From contig CALUTT010000011.1 of the NCBI GenBank assembly GCA_944323775.1, positions 114,342 to 178,341 of the forward strand: a DNA stretch of 64,000 bases. The letters run 5' to 3'. Below, one piece after another: positions 53,159-62,571 of the stretch (positions are counted from its first letter, which is position 1; each line of letters starts with the position of its first letter). Under the pieces are notes generated by a model that was given only the letters and a program-made list of their open reading frames with translations, had not been told where the DNA came from and searched no databases. Source of the stretch: an uncultured Bacteroidales bacterium (GTDB lineage Bacteria > Bacteroidota > Bacteroidia > Bacteroidales > UBA932). The position numbers and the translations under genes are program-made.

Positions 53159-55974
53159 CTTCCGCAAATGTTTCTGAAGTCACACATTCCGCATGTACGC
53201 TCGTCACCTCTGCGTTCAAAGGGCACCCCAGGGTCGGAGATCTCCGCAAGGAGCCTGCCCATGCCATCGTCCATCATCGAGAGGAAACTGTCGTCAAGCC
53301 TGATGTTCTCGACCGGTCTGACGAACAGACGGGAAGGCTTGTAGATCGAATTGACCAGCGTGCATCCGTCCAGCGACGCATCGCAGGCAACCATGCGGTC
53401 ATACACATAGAGCTGGAGGGCTATCTTGGGCCTGGAGCCGCTCTCCTTCGAGAACAGAGCTTCCACTACTGACGCCGCATTGGAAGAATCGATAATGAAA
53501 TCCTTGTCATCGACCTTTCCTGTCTTGTAGTCGACCACCCTTACCACGCCGGGCACTACAGAGTCCAGGCGGTCTATCCTTCCCTTGAACTTGAAACCAG
53601 CAATGGTTGTGTACCTGGTCGTCTCAAGTCCGAGGATGCGTATCGCATGGACGGAAGATGCGGCCATCAGTTCAAGGTCGCGCTGCATGCACTTCCTGAC
53701 GTAACGGCAGATAAGGTCCTCGAATATTATGTTGCGCCCGGATACTTCGAAGGCGCTCAGCTCCTCGAGTATGAACTTTCTGACAGTCCGGCCTATCTCC
53801 TCGCCACTGTCAAGGACAGATTTCAGGTATGAGTCCCTTACCAGGCCGTCCGGCATGTCATAGAGAGCGCACATAGAGTTGTGGAACACGTTTCCCACCA
53901 TGCCCTTGTCAAGGGATTCCGCAACCTCGTCTGCAGGCCTGAGCCGCTTGACGTGGGAAAAGTAGAACTTCGCGGGACAGTCAAGATAGTTCTGTATCGC
54001 CGATGCCGACAGGGGGTAAGAGCGGATTGCACAGATATCCTCCTCTGTCTTGACTATTTCGGGAGGCACAGGGTCGTGCCGTATCGCCGCATCCGCCACA
54101 TGAAACGTCATGTCAGCCCCGAAATGGAGCCTCAGCTGCTTGATGTACCTGCTTTCCTCCCCGCTGTTGAGTCCCTCGGTACGCGAGTCGTAGAGCATCC
54201 ACACCGTCCCGGCACGCTGGACAAGACGGTAGAAATAGTATGCCCAGACGGCATCCTGATACTCATAGGTAGGAAGTCCGAAACCGCGCCTCAGCTCGGG
54301 AGGGATGAACGAGGAACTGACGTTGCGCCTCGGGAACGTTCCCTCGTTGCAGCCGAGAATCACGACATTGTCAAAATCCAGGGCCCTCGTCTCAAGCGGG
54401 CCCATGATCTGGAGTCCGCGGAGAGGCTCACCCTCGAAAGGGACCGACACCGCTCCGGCAAGTTTGTCCAGAAGCCGGAAATATGTTCCTGGCAATATCG
54501 GGAGGCTGAACTTCCCCAGACTGCCTATCGCAGTGTAGTATGCCTTGGCAAAGTCAAGTTCGAGTGCCATGTCCTGCCGCCCCTTGAGCAGAGGGGCAAG
54601 CCTTGAAAGTATTCCGCGCTGGTAGTCCTGGAGCCTGCGGATCTGGTCCGGATCCGCGACATCCGGAGAACATACGACCGGGACCAGTATCTCCGATATC
54701 AGGCCCATGCCGGAAAATGAATCGGCAGGGACATAATATCCCGATCCGGCCTTCGTCTCGGAAATCCTCGAAAGCGTCCCGTCATCGAGCACCGAACGCA
54801 GCAGGCTGTTTGACAGAAGAGCCCACAGATTACGGTGGTAGAAAAACCAGCGGCCGTCTTTCTGTCTCATATGCATCTGGACGGAATCAATGTCGTTCAT
54901 CAGAGACCACAGTCCGCTGCCGCGCATCGGATATCCCATGGTGACATTGATGTCTGCAATGTGCGGAGGTATGGAATTCAGGACAGGGATCAGCATTCCT
55001 TCGTCTGGAAGCACCACGGCCGTGTCTATGCCGCGTGTGCCCAGCCTCCTGAAGATCTCGGGAAGCTGCTTGGCCTGTCCGACTGCCGACGGCACGCTGA
55101 GTACGTTTATACGAGGCAGAGGAAGCCTCTCCCCGCCGTCCACACTGAACGCCTGGGGAAAATCCGCCACATTCCTGGACAGGAAAAAGGAAGACTTGTT
55201 GGAAGGGTCCCGGATCCAGTCGCCAGAAAAATCCCAGCAGAACTCAGCGAGACCTGAATCCCTCATGCGTGAAAGCAGGAGTCTTTCGCTCTCGCTCAAA
55301 GCGTTCAGGCCTACAAACACGAAACGGCGGCTGCGCGGGAAAACCCGGGAAAGGATGTCGGCGACACTCCGGGAGGAAAGCATCTCAGCCACAGTGCGGT
55401 ATGCCTGCCCGTCATATGACAGGCCTTTTGAGCGCAGGGCGGAATTGAAGGACGTATACAGCGGCAGAAGAATGTCCCAGACCTTGCGGAACTCCTCCCT
55501 GTATTTGCCGCTGCCGTGGAAATGCCTGAAGAACCTGGAAAGCGCTGCCTTCTGCGATTCGTCAAGATAGTCCATGGAATCCTGCATGCTCCTGAAATCC
55601 GATATGTTCGTGAATATCGCGGCAGGATTGACCAGATACTTGTCGACGTCATTGAAATCCGACAGCAGCACGCCTCCCCAGAAAATGAAGTCGTCGAGAG
55701 ACTCGCACTGCGGATTCAGTGCCTTGTAGCATCCGTAGAGTTCGACCAGAAGAGTCACCTGGTCACTCGAAGCGCTTCCGGAACATGCATGGACAAAGTC
55801 ATCCATGGTCACCATCAGCGGCGAGATCACCGGGATGCCCGCCCTGGCGGCGCACTCTCCGACATATTTGCGCAGGAAAACGCAGGACCTCCTGTTAGGC
55901 AGCACAAAACACAGCGCGGAAATATCCCCGCCTGCGAAATAATGCATTGCCACCTGTTTCAGGAAAGGTATCAT
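53155..55974 (-). CDS. addB: PD-(D/E)XK nuclease, AddB-like
   Basis: Second subunit of the AddAB-type complex. The 939-residue protein has a degenerate helicase part (no Walker A lysine: LCFVLPNRRSCVFLRKY at the start) and a C-terminal nuclease (KGRIDRLD, RVVDYKTG). Four cysteines for an iron-sulfur cluster are in the AddB spacing: one in NYLDCPAKFYF and three in RTCGMCDFRNICG (C-x2-C-x5-C). The start at 55974 makes an ATGA overlap with rmuC; the ATG at 55989 would overlap more and is less likely. Confidence 0.9.
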   Translation of the reverse strand: MIPFLKQVAMHYFAGGDISALCFVLPNRRSCVFLRKYVGECAARAGIPVISPLMVTMDDFVHACSGSASSDQVTLLVELYGCYKALNPQCESLDDFIFWGGVLLSDFNDVDKYLVNPAAIFTNISDFRSMQDSMDYLDESQKAALSRFFRHFHGSGKYREEFRKVWDILLPLYTSFNSALRSKGLSYDGQAYRTVAEMLSSRSVADILSRVFPRSRRFVFVGLNALSESERLLLSRMRDSGLAEFCWDFSGDWIRDPSNKSSFFLSRNVADFPQAFSVDGGERLPLPRINVLSVPSAVGQAKQLPEIFRRLGTRGIDTAVVLPDEGMLIPVLNSIPPHIADINVTMGYPMRGSGLWSLMNDIDSVQMHMRQKDGRWFFYHRNLWALLSNSLLRSVLDDGTLSRISETKAGSGYYVPADSFSGMGLISEILVPVVCSPDVADPDQIRRLQDYQRGILSRLAPLLKGRQDMALELDFAKAYYTAIGSLGKFSLPILPGTYFRLLDKLAGAVSVPFEGEPLRGLQIMGPLETRALDFDNVVILGCNEGTFPRRNVSSSFIPPELRRGFGLPTYEYQDAVWAYYFYRLVQRAGTVWMLYDSRTEGLNSGEESRYIKQLRLHFGADMTFHVADAAIRHDPVPPEIVKTEEDICAIRSYPLSASAIQNYLDCPAKFYFSHVKRLRPADEVAESLDKGMVGNVFHNSMCALYDMPDGLVRDSYLKSVLDSGEEIGRTVRKFILEELSAFEVSGRNIIFEDLICRYVRKCMQRDLELMAASSVHAIRILGLETTRYTTIAGFKFKGRIDRLDSVVPGVVRVVDYKTGKVDDKDFIIDSSNAASVVEALFSKESGSRPKIALQLYVYDRMVACDASLDGCTLVNSIYKPSRLFVRPVENIRLDDSFLSMMDDGMGRLLAEISDPGVPFERRGDERTCGMCDFRNICGR

Positions 55975-57347
55975 ATCACGCCGCGCCATTGCTCATTCAT
56001 GTTTTCCTCTTCATCCTCCTCATCGGTGCTTCCGGACGAGAGTCCGGAGGCGAGTTCCGAAGGAATCACGGACTCCCTGCCGCCCACGATACGGGCATCT
56101 GAGGATATCTTGGCCCTCGAGCGCTTGGGCGAAAGCCCGAGCCTCTCCAGCTTGTCGATCTTGCGTATCACGGACTGGCTTGAGCCCTCAAGTTTCTTGC
56201 GTGATTCGTCATAGGCGGCTCCCGCCTTCGCCAGATAGTCCCCGAGCCTGACATATGAATCCATCCATGCCTTCAGCTGGGTCATGAGTTCCGACGCCGT
56301 CTTGTAGACCTGCTCGATATTCTTCTCCTGGTCATGCTGGCGCCAGCTCATCAGTATCATGTTCAGGACTATCATCAGGTTCATCTGGCCGACTATCAGG
56401 ACCTTTGCGTCCTTGGCCCGCTGCCACAGCGTAGGAGCCTCCTCCAGCATCAGCCTGAATGCCCCTTCGATAGGCACGAACATTATGTTGTAGTCAAGCT
56501 TGCGTTTGCCCGGAGCCACATATGAAGCATAATCCTTGGTCTTAAGTTCGTCGATGTGCCTCATGATGCTGGAGACGTGTTCTTTAGCGTAGCGCTGCCT
56601 GTCAGCCTCGCTTACGGCGTTCACATATGATGCATATGCAGTAAGGCTGAGCTTGGAATCTATGACCACCTCGGTATCGTCCGGATAATACACTATCACG
56701 TCCGGAATCATGGTCGCGCCGGTGTCGCTCTTGATTTCATGTCCCTGGCTGTCCCTCAGCACTGACTGGGTAGAGAAATGGACGCCTTCCTGCAGACCGG
56801 AATTTTTCAGAAGGTCCACGAGCAGCATCTCCCCGAAGTCACCCTGGACCTTCGAGCGGCCCTTGAGCGCATCGGCCAGGTTGCGGGCCTCGTCCCCGAC
56901 ATTCTTGGACTGAGCCATCAGACCGGCAATCATCTCCCGCAGCGAGGCCTCTCCCGCAATGGACCTTTCCTGTGAGGCCTTGACCGTCTTGTCGAACTCG
57001 CCGAACTTGTCCGTGACAGGCTTGAGAAGCTCGGCCATGGACTCGGCATTCTGCCTGCGGAGTATTGAACTGTTCTGTTCGGAGAGCAGCCTGAATGACT
57101 CCTCCATGGTCTTGCGCTGACTCTCGAACAGGGCCTTGCGCTCTTCCTCCAGCCGCTGGCCGGAACTGCGCCTTTCCTCTTCCATCGCCTGCTGGGCGCG
57201 CTCTCGCTCCTCAAGCTGGCTCTGGAGCCTTGCATTCTCGGATTTCAGACCCACGATCTCCGAATTGAGCCTGCCGAGGCGCATCAGCGACACTACGGCA
57301 AGCACGACAAGCAAAGCCAGCAGCAATACCGTTATCAGTCCGTTCAT
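55971..57347 (-). CDS. rmuC: DNA recombination protein RmuC
   Basis: A 458-residue protein with an N-terminal membrane segment (LITVLLLALLVVLAVVSL), a long coiled coil (about 30-90, rich in Glu/Arg) and the RmuC nuclease-like domain (about 150-400), with VQGDFGEMLLVDLLKNSGL, ATMIPDVIVYYPDD and VVIDSKLSLTAYASYV. RmuC limits inversions at short repeats in E. coli. It is ATGA-coupled with alr upstream and addB downstream, so its grouping with AddAB fits a repair role. Confidence 0.93.
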   Translation of the reverse strand: MNGLITVLLLALLVVLAVVSLMRLGRLNSEIVGLKSENARLQSQLEERERAQQAMEEERRSSGQRLEEERKALFESQRKTMEESFRLLSEQNSSILRRQNAESMAELLKPVTDKFGEFDKTVKASQERSIAGEASLREMIAGLMAQSKNVGDEARNLADALKGRSKVQGDFGEMLLVDLLKNSGLQEGVHFSTQSVLRDSQGHEIKSDTGATMIPDVIVYYPDDTEVVIDSKLSLTAYASYVNAVSEADRQRYAKEHVSSIMRHIDELKTKDYASYVAPGKRKLDYNIMFVPIEGAFRLMLEEAPTLWQRAKDAKVLIVGQMNLMIVLNMILMSWRQHDQEKNIEQVYKTASELMTQLKAWMDSYVRLGDYLAKAGAAYDESRKKLEGSSQSVIRKIDKLERLGLSPKRSRAKISSDARIVGGRESVIPSELASGLSSGSTDEEDEEENMNEQWRGVI

Positions 57348-58468
57348 TCCGCTATCTGTTTTCTGACTATTATCCTTTCTATTCTCCGGGGAACCGATGT
57401 GAGGACCTCATACGGTATGGTCCCGAGTATAGAGGCTATCTCCGATACCGTCGGGTCTTCGCCGAAGATGGTCACTGTGTCGCCGACACTGACATCGATT
57501 CCGGTAACGTCCAGCATGCACATGTCCATGCATATGTTCCCTATTGTAGGGGCCCTGTGGCCGTTCACGTTGAAAGAAGCGGCACCGCAGCCCAGACGCC
57601 TGTCCACTCCGTCCGCATATCCTGCCGGAATGGTTGCAATCACGGTCCCGCCAGGAGCCACATGCCCTTTCCTCCCGTATCCTATCGTACCGTCCTCAGG
57701 AAGCAGATGCTTGACCTGGAGGACCTTGACCTTGAGAGAGGCTACCGGCGCAAGCCTCACGCCCGGAAGAGCGCTGATACCGTAAATGCCTATACCCAGA
57801 CGGACCATGTCAAACTGATACTGCGGGAAGCGCTCTATTCCGGCAGAGTTCAGTATGTGCCACATGGGCCTGTATCCGAGCGCGTCTCCCACACGTCCGG
57901 CATTGTGCATGAACATGTCGATCTGGCCAAGAGTGAAGGCGTCCTCGGACGGGTCCTCGGCCGCCGCAAGATGCGAGTACACCGACTTGACGAAAATCTC
58001 CCTCCGGGAGCCCAGAAAATCTGTCAGGGGGCCGAGCTCGGAAGTCATGAAGCCGAGCCTGTGCATGCCCGTGTCAAGTTTTATATGCACAGGATAGTCA
58101 GTTATCCCGCGCGAGGCGAGATAGTCACAGAAAGCCTTGAGGGTATAGAGATTCGGGATCCCGGGTTCAAGCCGGTTCTCTACGATTTCAGGGAAGAAAT
58201 CAGTTCCCGCAGTCAGCACGAGTATGGGCAGGGAGATACCGTTGCGCCGCAGCTCCATCCCCTCGACGGGGAGCGCGACGGCAAGATAGTCCGCACCTTC
58301 GGACTGAAGCATTGAAGCAAACTCGACGGCACCGTGGCCGTAGGCGTTCGCCTTGACCAGCACAAGCAGCTTCGTCGAGGGCTTCAGCCTGGATCGGAAA
58401 TACCGGAAATTGCTCCTGCATCCAGGCAGGCTCAGTTCCAGTCTGGAAAAGTCATTCTCACTGTACAT
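57344..58468 (-). CDS. alr: alanine racemase
   Basis: PLP enzyme that makes D-alanine for peptidoglycan. The 374-residue protein is of normal length. The PLP lysine lies in VLVKANAYGHGAVEF (Lys39); the catalytic tyrosine side is represented by GTIGYGRKGHV and ICMDMCMLDVT near residue 308. It lacks a fused MurF domain, which some Bacteroidota have. It starts the five-gene ATGA-linked run, just after the rpmH terminator. I see no consensus promoter in the 70 bases upstream, so partial readthrough is possible. Confidence 0.95.
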   Translation of the reverse strand: MYSENDFSRLELSLPGCRSNFRYFRSRLKPSTKLLVLVKANAYGHGAVEFASMLQSEGADYLAVALPVEGMELRRNGISLPILVLTAGTDFFPEIVENRLEPGIPNLYTLKAFCDYLASRGITDYPVHIKLDTGMHRLGFMTSELGPLTDFLGSRREIFVKSVYSHLAAAEDPSEDAFTLGQIDMFMHNAGRVGDALGYRPMWHILNSAGIERFPQYQFDMVRLGIGIYGISALPGVRLAPVASLKVKVLQVKHLLPEDGTIGYGRKGHVAPGGTVIATIPAGYADGVDRRLGCGAASFNVNGHRAPTIGNICMDMCMLDVTGIDVSVGDTVTIFGEDPTVSEIASILGTIPYEVLTSVPRRIERIIVRKQIAE

Positions 58469-58533
58469 TTCAATGTTCTGATGAACTGGAAAACTCTACA
58501 ATATACGAAAAATGAGGCAATATATCACGATAT

Positions 58534-58573
58534 GAAACAGGAGGGTGCGGCATCGCGTTGCCACACCCTCCTG
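58534..58573 (-). terminator. intrinsic terminator after rpmH
   Basis: A 14-base stem (CAGGAGGGTGTGGC with GCCGCACCCTCCTG, one G-U pair, 58538-58573) with an eight-base loop, then TTTC on the minus strand. It separates rpmH from alr. Confidence 0.85.
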
Positions 58574-58596
58574 ATACTCTGTCCCCAGACTGAGAA

Positions 58597-58749
58597 TCAA
58601 TAGCGATCCTCAGAAGATACCGTGAGCTTCTTGCGACCATGTGCACGACGTGAAGCAAGTACCCTGCGTCCGTTGGGGGTGCTCATGCGCTCGCGGAACC
58701 CGTGCTTGTTGACTCTCTTGCGAGTTGAAGGTTGATATGTCCTTTTCAT
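58597..58749 (-). CDS. rpmH: 50S ribosomal protein L34
   Basis: A 50-residue ribosomal protein found by direct translation ([20 protein letters not shown], ending in SEDRY). The L34 signature [13 protein letters not shown] and [16 protein letters not shown] is complete. It is monocistronic, with its own strong promoter at 58785-58816 and a terminator at 58538-58573. It is not next to rnpA, dnaA or oriC here, unlike in many bacteria; a location away from rnpA is usual in Bacteroidota. Confidence 0.96.
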   Translation of the reverse strand: MKRTYQPSTRKRVNKHGFRERMSTPNGRRVLASRRAHGRKKLTVSSEDRY

Positions 58750-58765
58750 TATTCTATTATTTTAA

Positions 58766-59383
58766 TTATTCGGATTTGGGAGGGCAAAGATAATCTTTTC
58801 CAATCTCAATTACAAATTTTTCGGAAAAATAGTCATCCTCAACCCATTCCGAAATGCTCCAGACCCGCACTTTCCCGGGATCAACATGGAATTTTCTCTC
58901 AAGCTCCCCTGCCTCGGCACCGATATCACCGCCTTTCAGGCAGATCAGGCTCCTCGAGAATCTTCCCTTCACCCACGGATACAGGGTTGAAAGCGAGGCT
59001 ACCGCACGCGAAACCACCCAATCGAACCCTTCGCCCAGACTCTCCGCGCGTGCATTGACACACCGCACGTTGGAAAGTCCGAAAGACCGGGCGACAGATT
59101 CGGCGACCATGATTTTCTTCCCGACCGAATCACACAGCACAAACTCCGCCTCCGGATGCTCGATGGCAAGCGGAATGCCGGGAAAACCTCCCCCTGTTCC
59201 AAGATCAAGTATTCTCGCCCCGTCCCAGATTCCGGGAGGATAGAATCTTCTCATATACTCGGAGACGGCAAGGGAATGCAGGATATGGTGGCTGTAGATA
59301 TTGTCCGTATCCTTGCGCGAAATGACATTGATTTTCGAGTTCCACTCCCTGTAGAGCTCGGCCAGTACAGTATAGTCAGTCAT
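58766..59383 (-). CDS. rsmG: 16S rRNA (guanine527-N7)-methyltransferase
   Basis: Methylates G527 of 16S rRNA (formerly GidB). The 205-residue protein begins with the helical region YREWNSKINVISRKDTDNIY and has the SAM-binding motif ILDLGTGGGFPGIPLAIEHP near residue 58 and VVSRAVASLSTLYPWV near 122. Loss of this gene gives low-level streptomycin resistance in other species; here it looks intact. It overlaps the sigma-factor stop by eight bases, and its last ~50 bases contain the rpmH promoter. Confidence 0.95.
   Translation of the reverse strand: MTDYTVLAELYREWNSKINVISRKDTDNIYSHHILHSLAVSEYMRRFYPPGIWDGARILDLGTGGGFPGIPLAIEHPEAEFVLCDSVGKKIMVAESVARSFGLSNVRCVNARAESLGEGFDWVVSRAVASLSTLYPWVKGRFSRSLICLKGGDIGAEAGELERKFHVDPGKVRVWSISEWVEDDYFSEKFVIEIGKDYLCPPKSE
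58785..58816 (-). promoter_or_regulatory. promoter of rpmH, inside the end of rsmG
   Basis: TTTG (58816-58813), 20 bases, TATCTTTG (58792-58785) on the minus strand: a full consensus match. The leader would be about 32 bases. Confidence 0.75.
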
Positions 59384-59969
59384 CTGATTCTGAATTCAAA
59401 TCCCCCAGAAGGGCCTTTGCCCTCCTGATCCTGGTGCGCACCGTGTTCAGTTCGATGCCCAGTTCATCAGCGATGGTCTTGTACGGCAGCCCCTCGATAA
59501 GCCTCCTGAAAGCCACCTCCCGGTAGATGTCCGGAAGTCCTTCGACTCCTGCCCTCAGACTTGCGGCATCCTCGTTCTTAATAATGTCTTCCAGGGCAGA
59601 AGAAGGGCTGTCCTCTATGTTCCCGAGTTCCGACACGTTCACGTTCCTGTCATCGATCGACACCATGTTACGCGTCTCGCGGTTCTCGGACTCTATTACG
59701 TCAAGCGCCGTATTGTGCGCTATGACCTTGAGCCATGTGGAGAAACGGCTCTTGGAAGGGTCGTAGCTGCCGATCTGCCTGAACGCCTTTTCGAAGCTGC
59801 GCGAGCATATGTCATCCACGAAAAAGCCGTCCATGACGCCGAGCGATGACACGAGATATGCACGCAGAGACTCGATATTCGTATCCCAGAGTTCGGTGAA
59901 CGCGGTTCCGTCACCCTGAATGGCCCTTCTGACTATGTCGTCAGTGGGCGTCAAGCCAGTTTTTGCCAT
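59376..59969 (-). CDS. RNA polymerase sigma-70 family factor, ECF-like
   Basis: A 197-residue sigma factor with region 2 (about residues 20-95, with FVDDICSRSFEKAFRQIGSY and RFSTWLKVIAHNTALD) and region 4 (about 135-190, with LPDIYREVAFRRLIEGLPYK and ADELGIELNTVRTRIRRAK). There is no region 3. No anti-sigma gene or SusCD pair is adjacent, unlike many Bacteroidota ECF factors. It overlaps polA by 29 bases, so it is likely cotranscribed with polA and rsmG and may be expressed constitutively. Its target promoters are unknown. Confidence 0.9.
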   Translation of the reverse strand: MAKTGLTPTDDIVRRAIQGDGTAFTELWDTNIESLRAYLVSSLGVMDGFFVDDICSRSFEKAFRQIGSYDPSKSRFSTWLKVIAHNTALDVIESENRETRNMVSIDDRNVNVSELGNIEDSPSSALEDIIKNEDAASLRAGVEGLPDIYREVAFRRLIEGLPYKTIADELGIELNTVRTRIRRAKALLGDLNSESDD

Positions 59970-62565
59970 AATTGCACTCTACGGTAAGCGGGACGGACAG
60001 CTTTACTACACTGTCCATTTCCCGGATCAACATTTCCCTGACAGTTCCGATCTCTTCGGCCGGCACCTCCAGCAGAAGTTCATCGTGTATCTGGAGTATC
60101 ATCCTCGATTTCAGCCCCATCTCTTCGAGCTTTCTGTCAACGGCTATCATCGCCAGCTTGATTATGTCGGCGGCGCTGCCCTGGACAGGGGCGTTGACGG
60201 CATTCCGCTCGGCGATCGACCTGACCGACGCGTTGCCGGAATTGATGTCGGCGATATAGCGCCTGCGTCCGAAAATGGTCTCGACATAACCGTGTTCACG
60301 GGCCCCTTTCAATGTCGAATCGATAAAGTCGCGGATTGCCGGGAAAGAAGTGAAATAGTCGTCGATTATCTTCTTCGCCTGCTCTCTGGAACAATGCAGC
60401 CGCTGGCTGAGTCCGAACGCGGAGATCCCGTACATGATTCCGAAATTGGCTGTCTTCGCTATCCTCCTCAGGTCCGGTCCGACTTTGTCCACAGGGACGG
60501 AAAATATCTTCGATGCGGTGGCGGCATGCACGTCAAGCCCCTCGTTGAAGGCTGAAACGAGATGTGCATCCCCGCTCAGGTGAGCCATCAGACGCAGTTC
60601 GATCTGAGAGTAGTCGGCAGACATCAGGACACCAGAAGGGTCGCCGGGGACAAATGCCCTCCGTATCTCCTTCCCCAGATCAGTGCGTATCGGTATGTTC
60701 TGCAGGTTGGGATTGGACGAAGAGAGTCTGCCGGTAGAGGTCAGCGTCTGGTTGAAGGTAGTGTGGACCCTGCCGTCCCTGGGCGAAACATACCCTGCAA
60801 ATGGTTCGATATACGTGGACAGGAGCTTCTTCAGAGCCCGGTACTCCAGTATGAGCCCTATGACGGGACTGCGGTCGGAGAGTTCCGAGAGAGTCTGCTC
60901 ATCGGTGGGCCAGTTTCCTTTCTTAGGCTTCTTGGCGCGGGGGTCCAGCTGCAGTTTCTCAAAGATAACGGTACCTATCTGTTTGGGAGACATCACGTTC
61001 AGGCCCGGTTCACCGGCCATGTCGCGGATCTGAGCCTCGCAGCGGCCCATCCTTTCGCGCAGCGACTCCGCGAAATCCGACAGCGACTGCAGGTCAATCT
61101 TGACACCAGCAAGTTCCATTCTTGAGAGTACCCTCACCAGAGGTTCCTCTATGTCGTCATAGAGCTTGCGCAGTCCTCCTGACGCATCCAGCTCACGCAG
61201 GAGTGCATCTGCAAGAGGCAACAGCACAAGCACCCGGCGCTGAAGTCCGGCAGCGTCAGTACCCGGATCGTCACCCTGGCTGAAAAGCGTGGCGTCATCA
61301 TGGTTCCCCGCAGCACCGGTTCCACCCAGATCAACACCAAGATAATTGAGGGCAAGGTCCTCAAGCTTGTGGCTCCGTTCGGAATTCAGCAGATAATGTA
61401 GCAGTTCCACATCCTCAATGCGCCCCTCAAGGCTGATTCCCCTGGACGCAAGGCTGTTCATCACAGACTTGATGTCACTGCCGACCTTGACTACCGAGCG
61501 GTCAGAAAGCATGCGGCTGAACTCCTCCGGTGTACCGGACGCTACCCTTACACCGTCGGATGCACACATGAGTCCGCCCGACAGAACCAGGGCCACCCTG
61601 GATGAACAGATCTCAGACGGTGAGGCGCTGACTGCAGACTGCGCCGGCAACCCGGCCGCATCTCCCTCGGCCGCGCCTTTACCGCAATCGTCTATGCGGC
61701 AAAGCTTTCGGAGCAGCTTTTTCAGGGAGGGGAACTCGTAGCGGTCCATCATCGCATCGAGTTCGGGAGTATAGCGCATGTCGAATTCAAGGTCGGGAAG
61801 CGTTGCGCCGACAGGCACGTCAGTCCTGATCGTCACAAGCCGCTTGGACAGGAATATATGGTCCCGGGCGGCCTCGAAATTCAGTTTCTGCCTGGCGGGC
61901 AGTTCATCGATATGGTCGTACACACCTTCCAGACTGCCGTACTTTGACAGCAGCTTTGCCGCGCCCACAGGGCCGACTCCCTGGACTCCGGGGACATTGT
62001 CGGACGAATCCCCGCATATTGCGAGCATGTCGACCACCTGTGAACAAGAGCCTATTTTCCACTTTTCACAGACTTCCCTGGAGGTAAGCAGTTCGTTGTC
62101 AGAGCCTGACTTGCCCGGGCGGTACTGGAAAATATGCTCTCCGACAAGCTGGCCATAGTCCTTGTCTGGGGTCACCATGTATACATCCATCCCGTCGGAA
62201 GCGAACCTTACGGCCGCGGACCCGATGGTGTCGTCAGCCTCGAACCCCTTGGTCATCAGCACCGGTATACCCATTGCACGGACAAGATTTGTCAGGGGCT
62301 CAAGCGCATCTATGACAAGTTGCGGGGTCTGCCCCCTGTTGGCCTTGTATGCCGGATACAGTTCGTTCCTGAAAGTTCCGCCGGGCGGATCGAACCCTAC
62401 ACCCACATGAGACGGACGCTCACGCTCAAGCAGTTCGAGAAAGTACTTGGTGAAACCATAAAGCACAGACGTGTCTTCCCCCCGGGAATTGACCATGGGC
62501 CGGCCGAGAAAGGCATAGTACATCTTGAAAATCAGCGCGTGACCGTCAATCAGAAATAGCTTCAT
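59941..62565 (-). CDS. polA: DNA polymerase I, proofreading domain apparently degenerate
   Basis: Repair and primer-removal polymerase, 874 residues from the ATG at 62565 (MKLFLIDGHALIFKMYYAFL). The 5' nuclease (about 1-290) has FEADDTIGS, TPDKDYGQLV and GDSSDNVPGVQGVGP. The middle 3'-5' exonuclease region (about 320-480) lacks the FDTET motif and the NLKYD aspartate (it reads SDIKSVMNS). The polymerase domain is intact, with motif A SADYSQIELR, motif B RIAKTANFGIMYG and motif C LQIHDELLLE. The upstream in-frame residues cross the promoter and are rejected. Proofreading is therefore probably lost, as in Taq. Confidence 0.93.
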   Translation of the reverse strand: MKLFLIDGHALIFKMYYAFLGRPMVNSRGEDTSVLYGFTKYFLELLERERPSHVGVGFDPPGGTFRNELYPAYKANRGQTPQLVIDALEPLTNLVRAMGIPVLMTKGFEADDTIGSAAVRFASDGMDVYMVTPDKDYGQLVGEHIFQYRPGKSGSDNELLTSREVCEKWKIGSCSQVVDMLAICGDSSDNVPGVQGVGPVGAAKLLSKYGSLEGVYDHIDELPARQKLNFEAARDHIFLSKRLVTIRTDVPVGATLPDLEFDMRYTPELDAMMDRYEFPSLKKLLRKLCRIDDCGKGAAEGDAAGLPAQSAVSASPSEICSSRVALVLSGGLMCASDGVRVASGTPEEFSRMLSDRSVVKVGSDIKSVMNSLASRGISLEGRIEDVELLHYLLNSERSHKLEDLALNYLGVDLGGTGAAGNHDDATLFSQGDDPGTDAAGLQRRVLVLLPLADALLRELDASGGLRKLYDDIEEPLVRVLSRMELAGVKIDLQSLSDFAESLRERMGRCEAQIRDMAGEPGLNVMSPKQIGTVIFEKLQLDPRAKKPKKGNWPTDEQTLSELSDRSPVIGLILEYRALKKLLSTYIEPFAGYVSPRDGRVHTTFNQTLTSTGRLSSSNPNLQNIPIRTDLGKEIRRAFVPGDPSGVLMSADYSQIELRLMAHLSGDAHLVSAFNEGLDVHAATASKIFSVPVDKVGPDLRRIAKTANFGIMYGISAFGLSQRLHCSREQAKKIIDDYFTSFPAIRDFIDSTLKGAREHGYVETIFGRRRYIADINSGNASVRSIAERNAVNAPVQGSAADIIKLAMIAVDRKLEEMGLKSRMILQIHDELLLEVPAEEIGTVREMLIREMDSVVKLSVPLTVECNYGKNWLDAH

Positions 62566-62571
62566 AAACGA

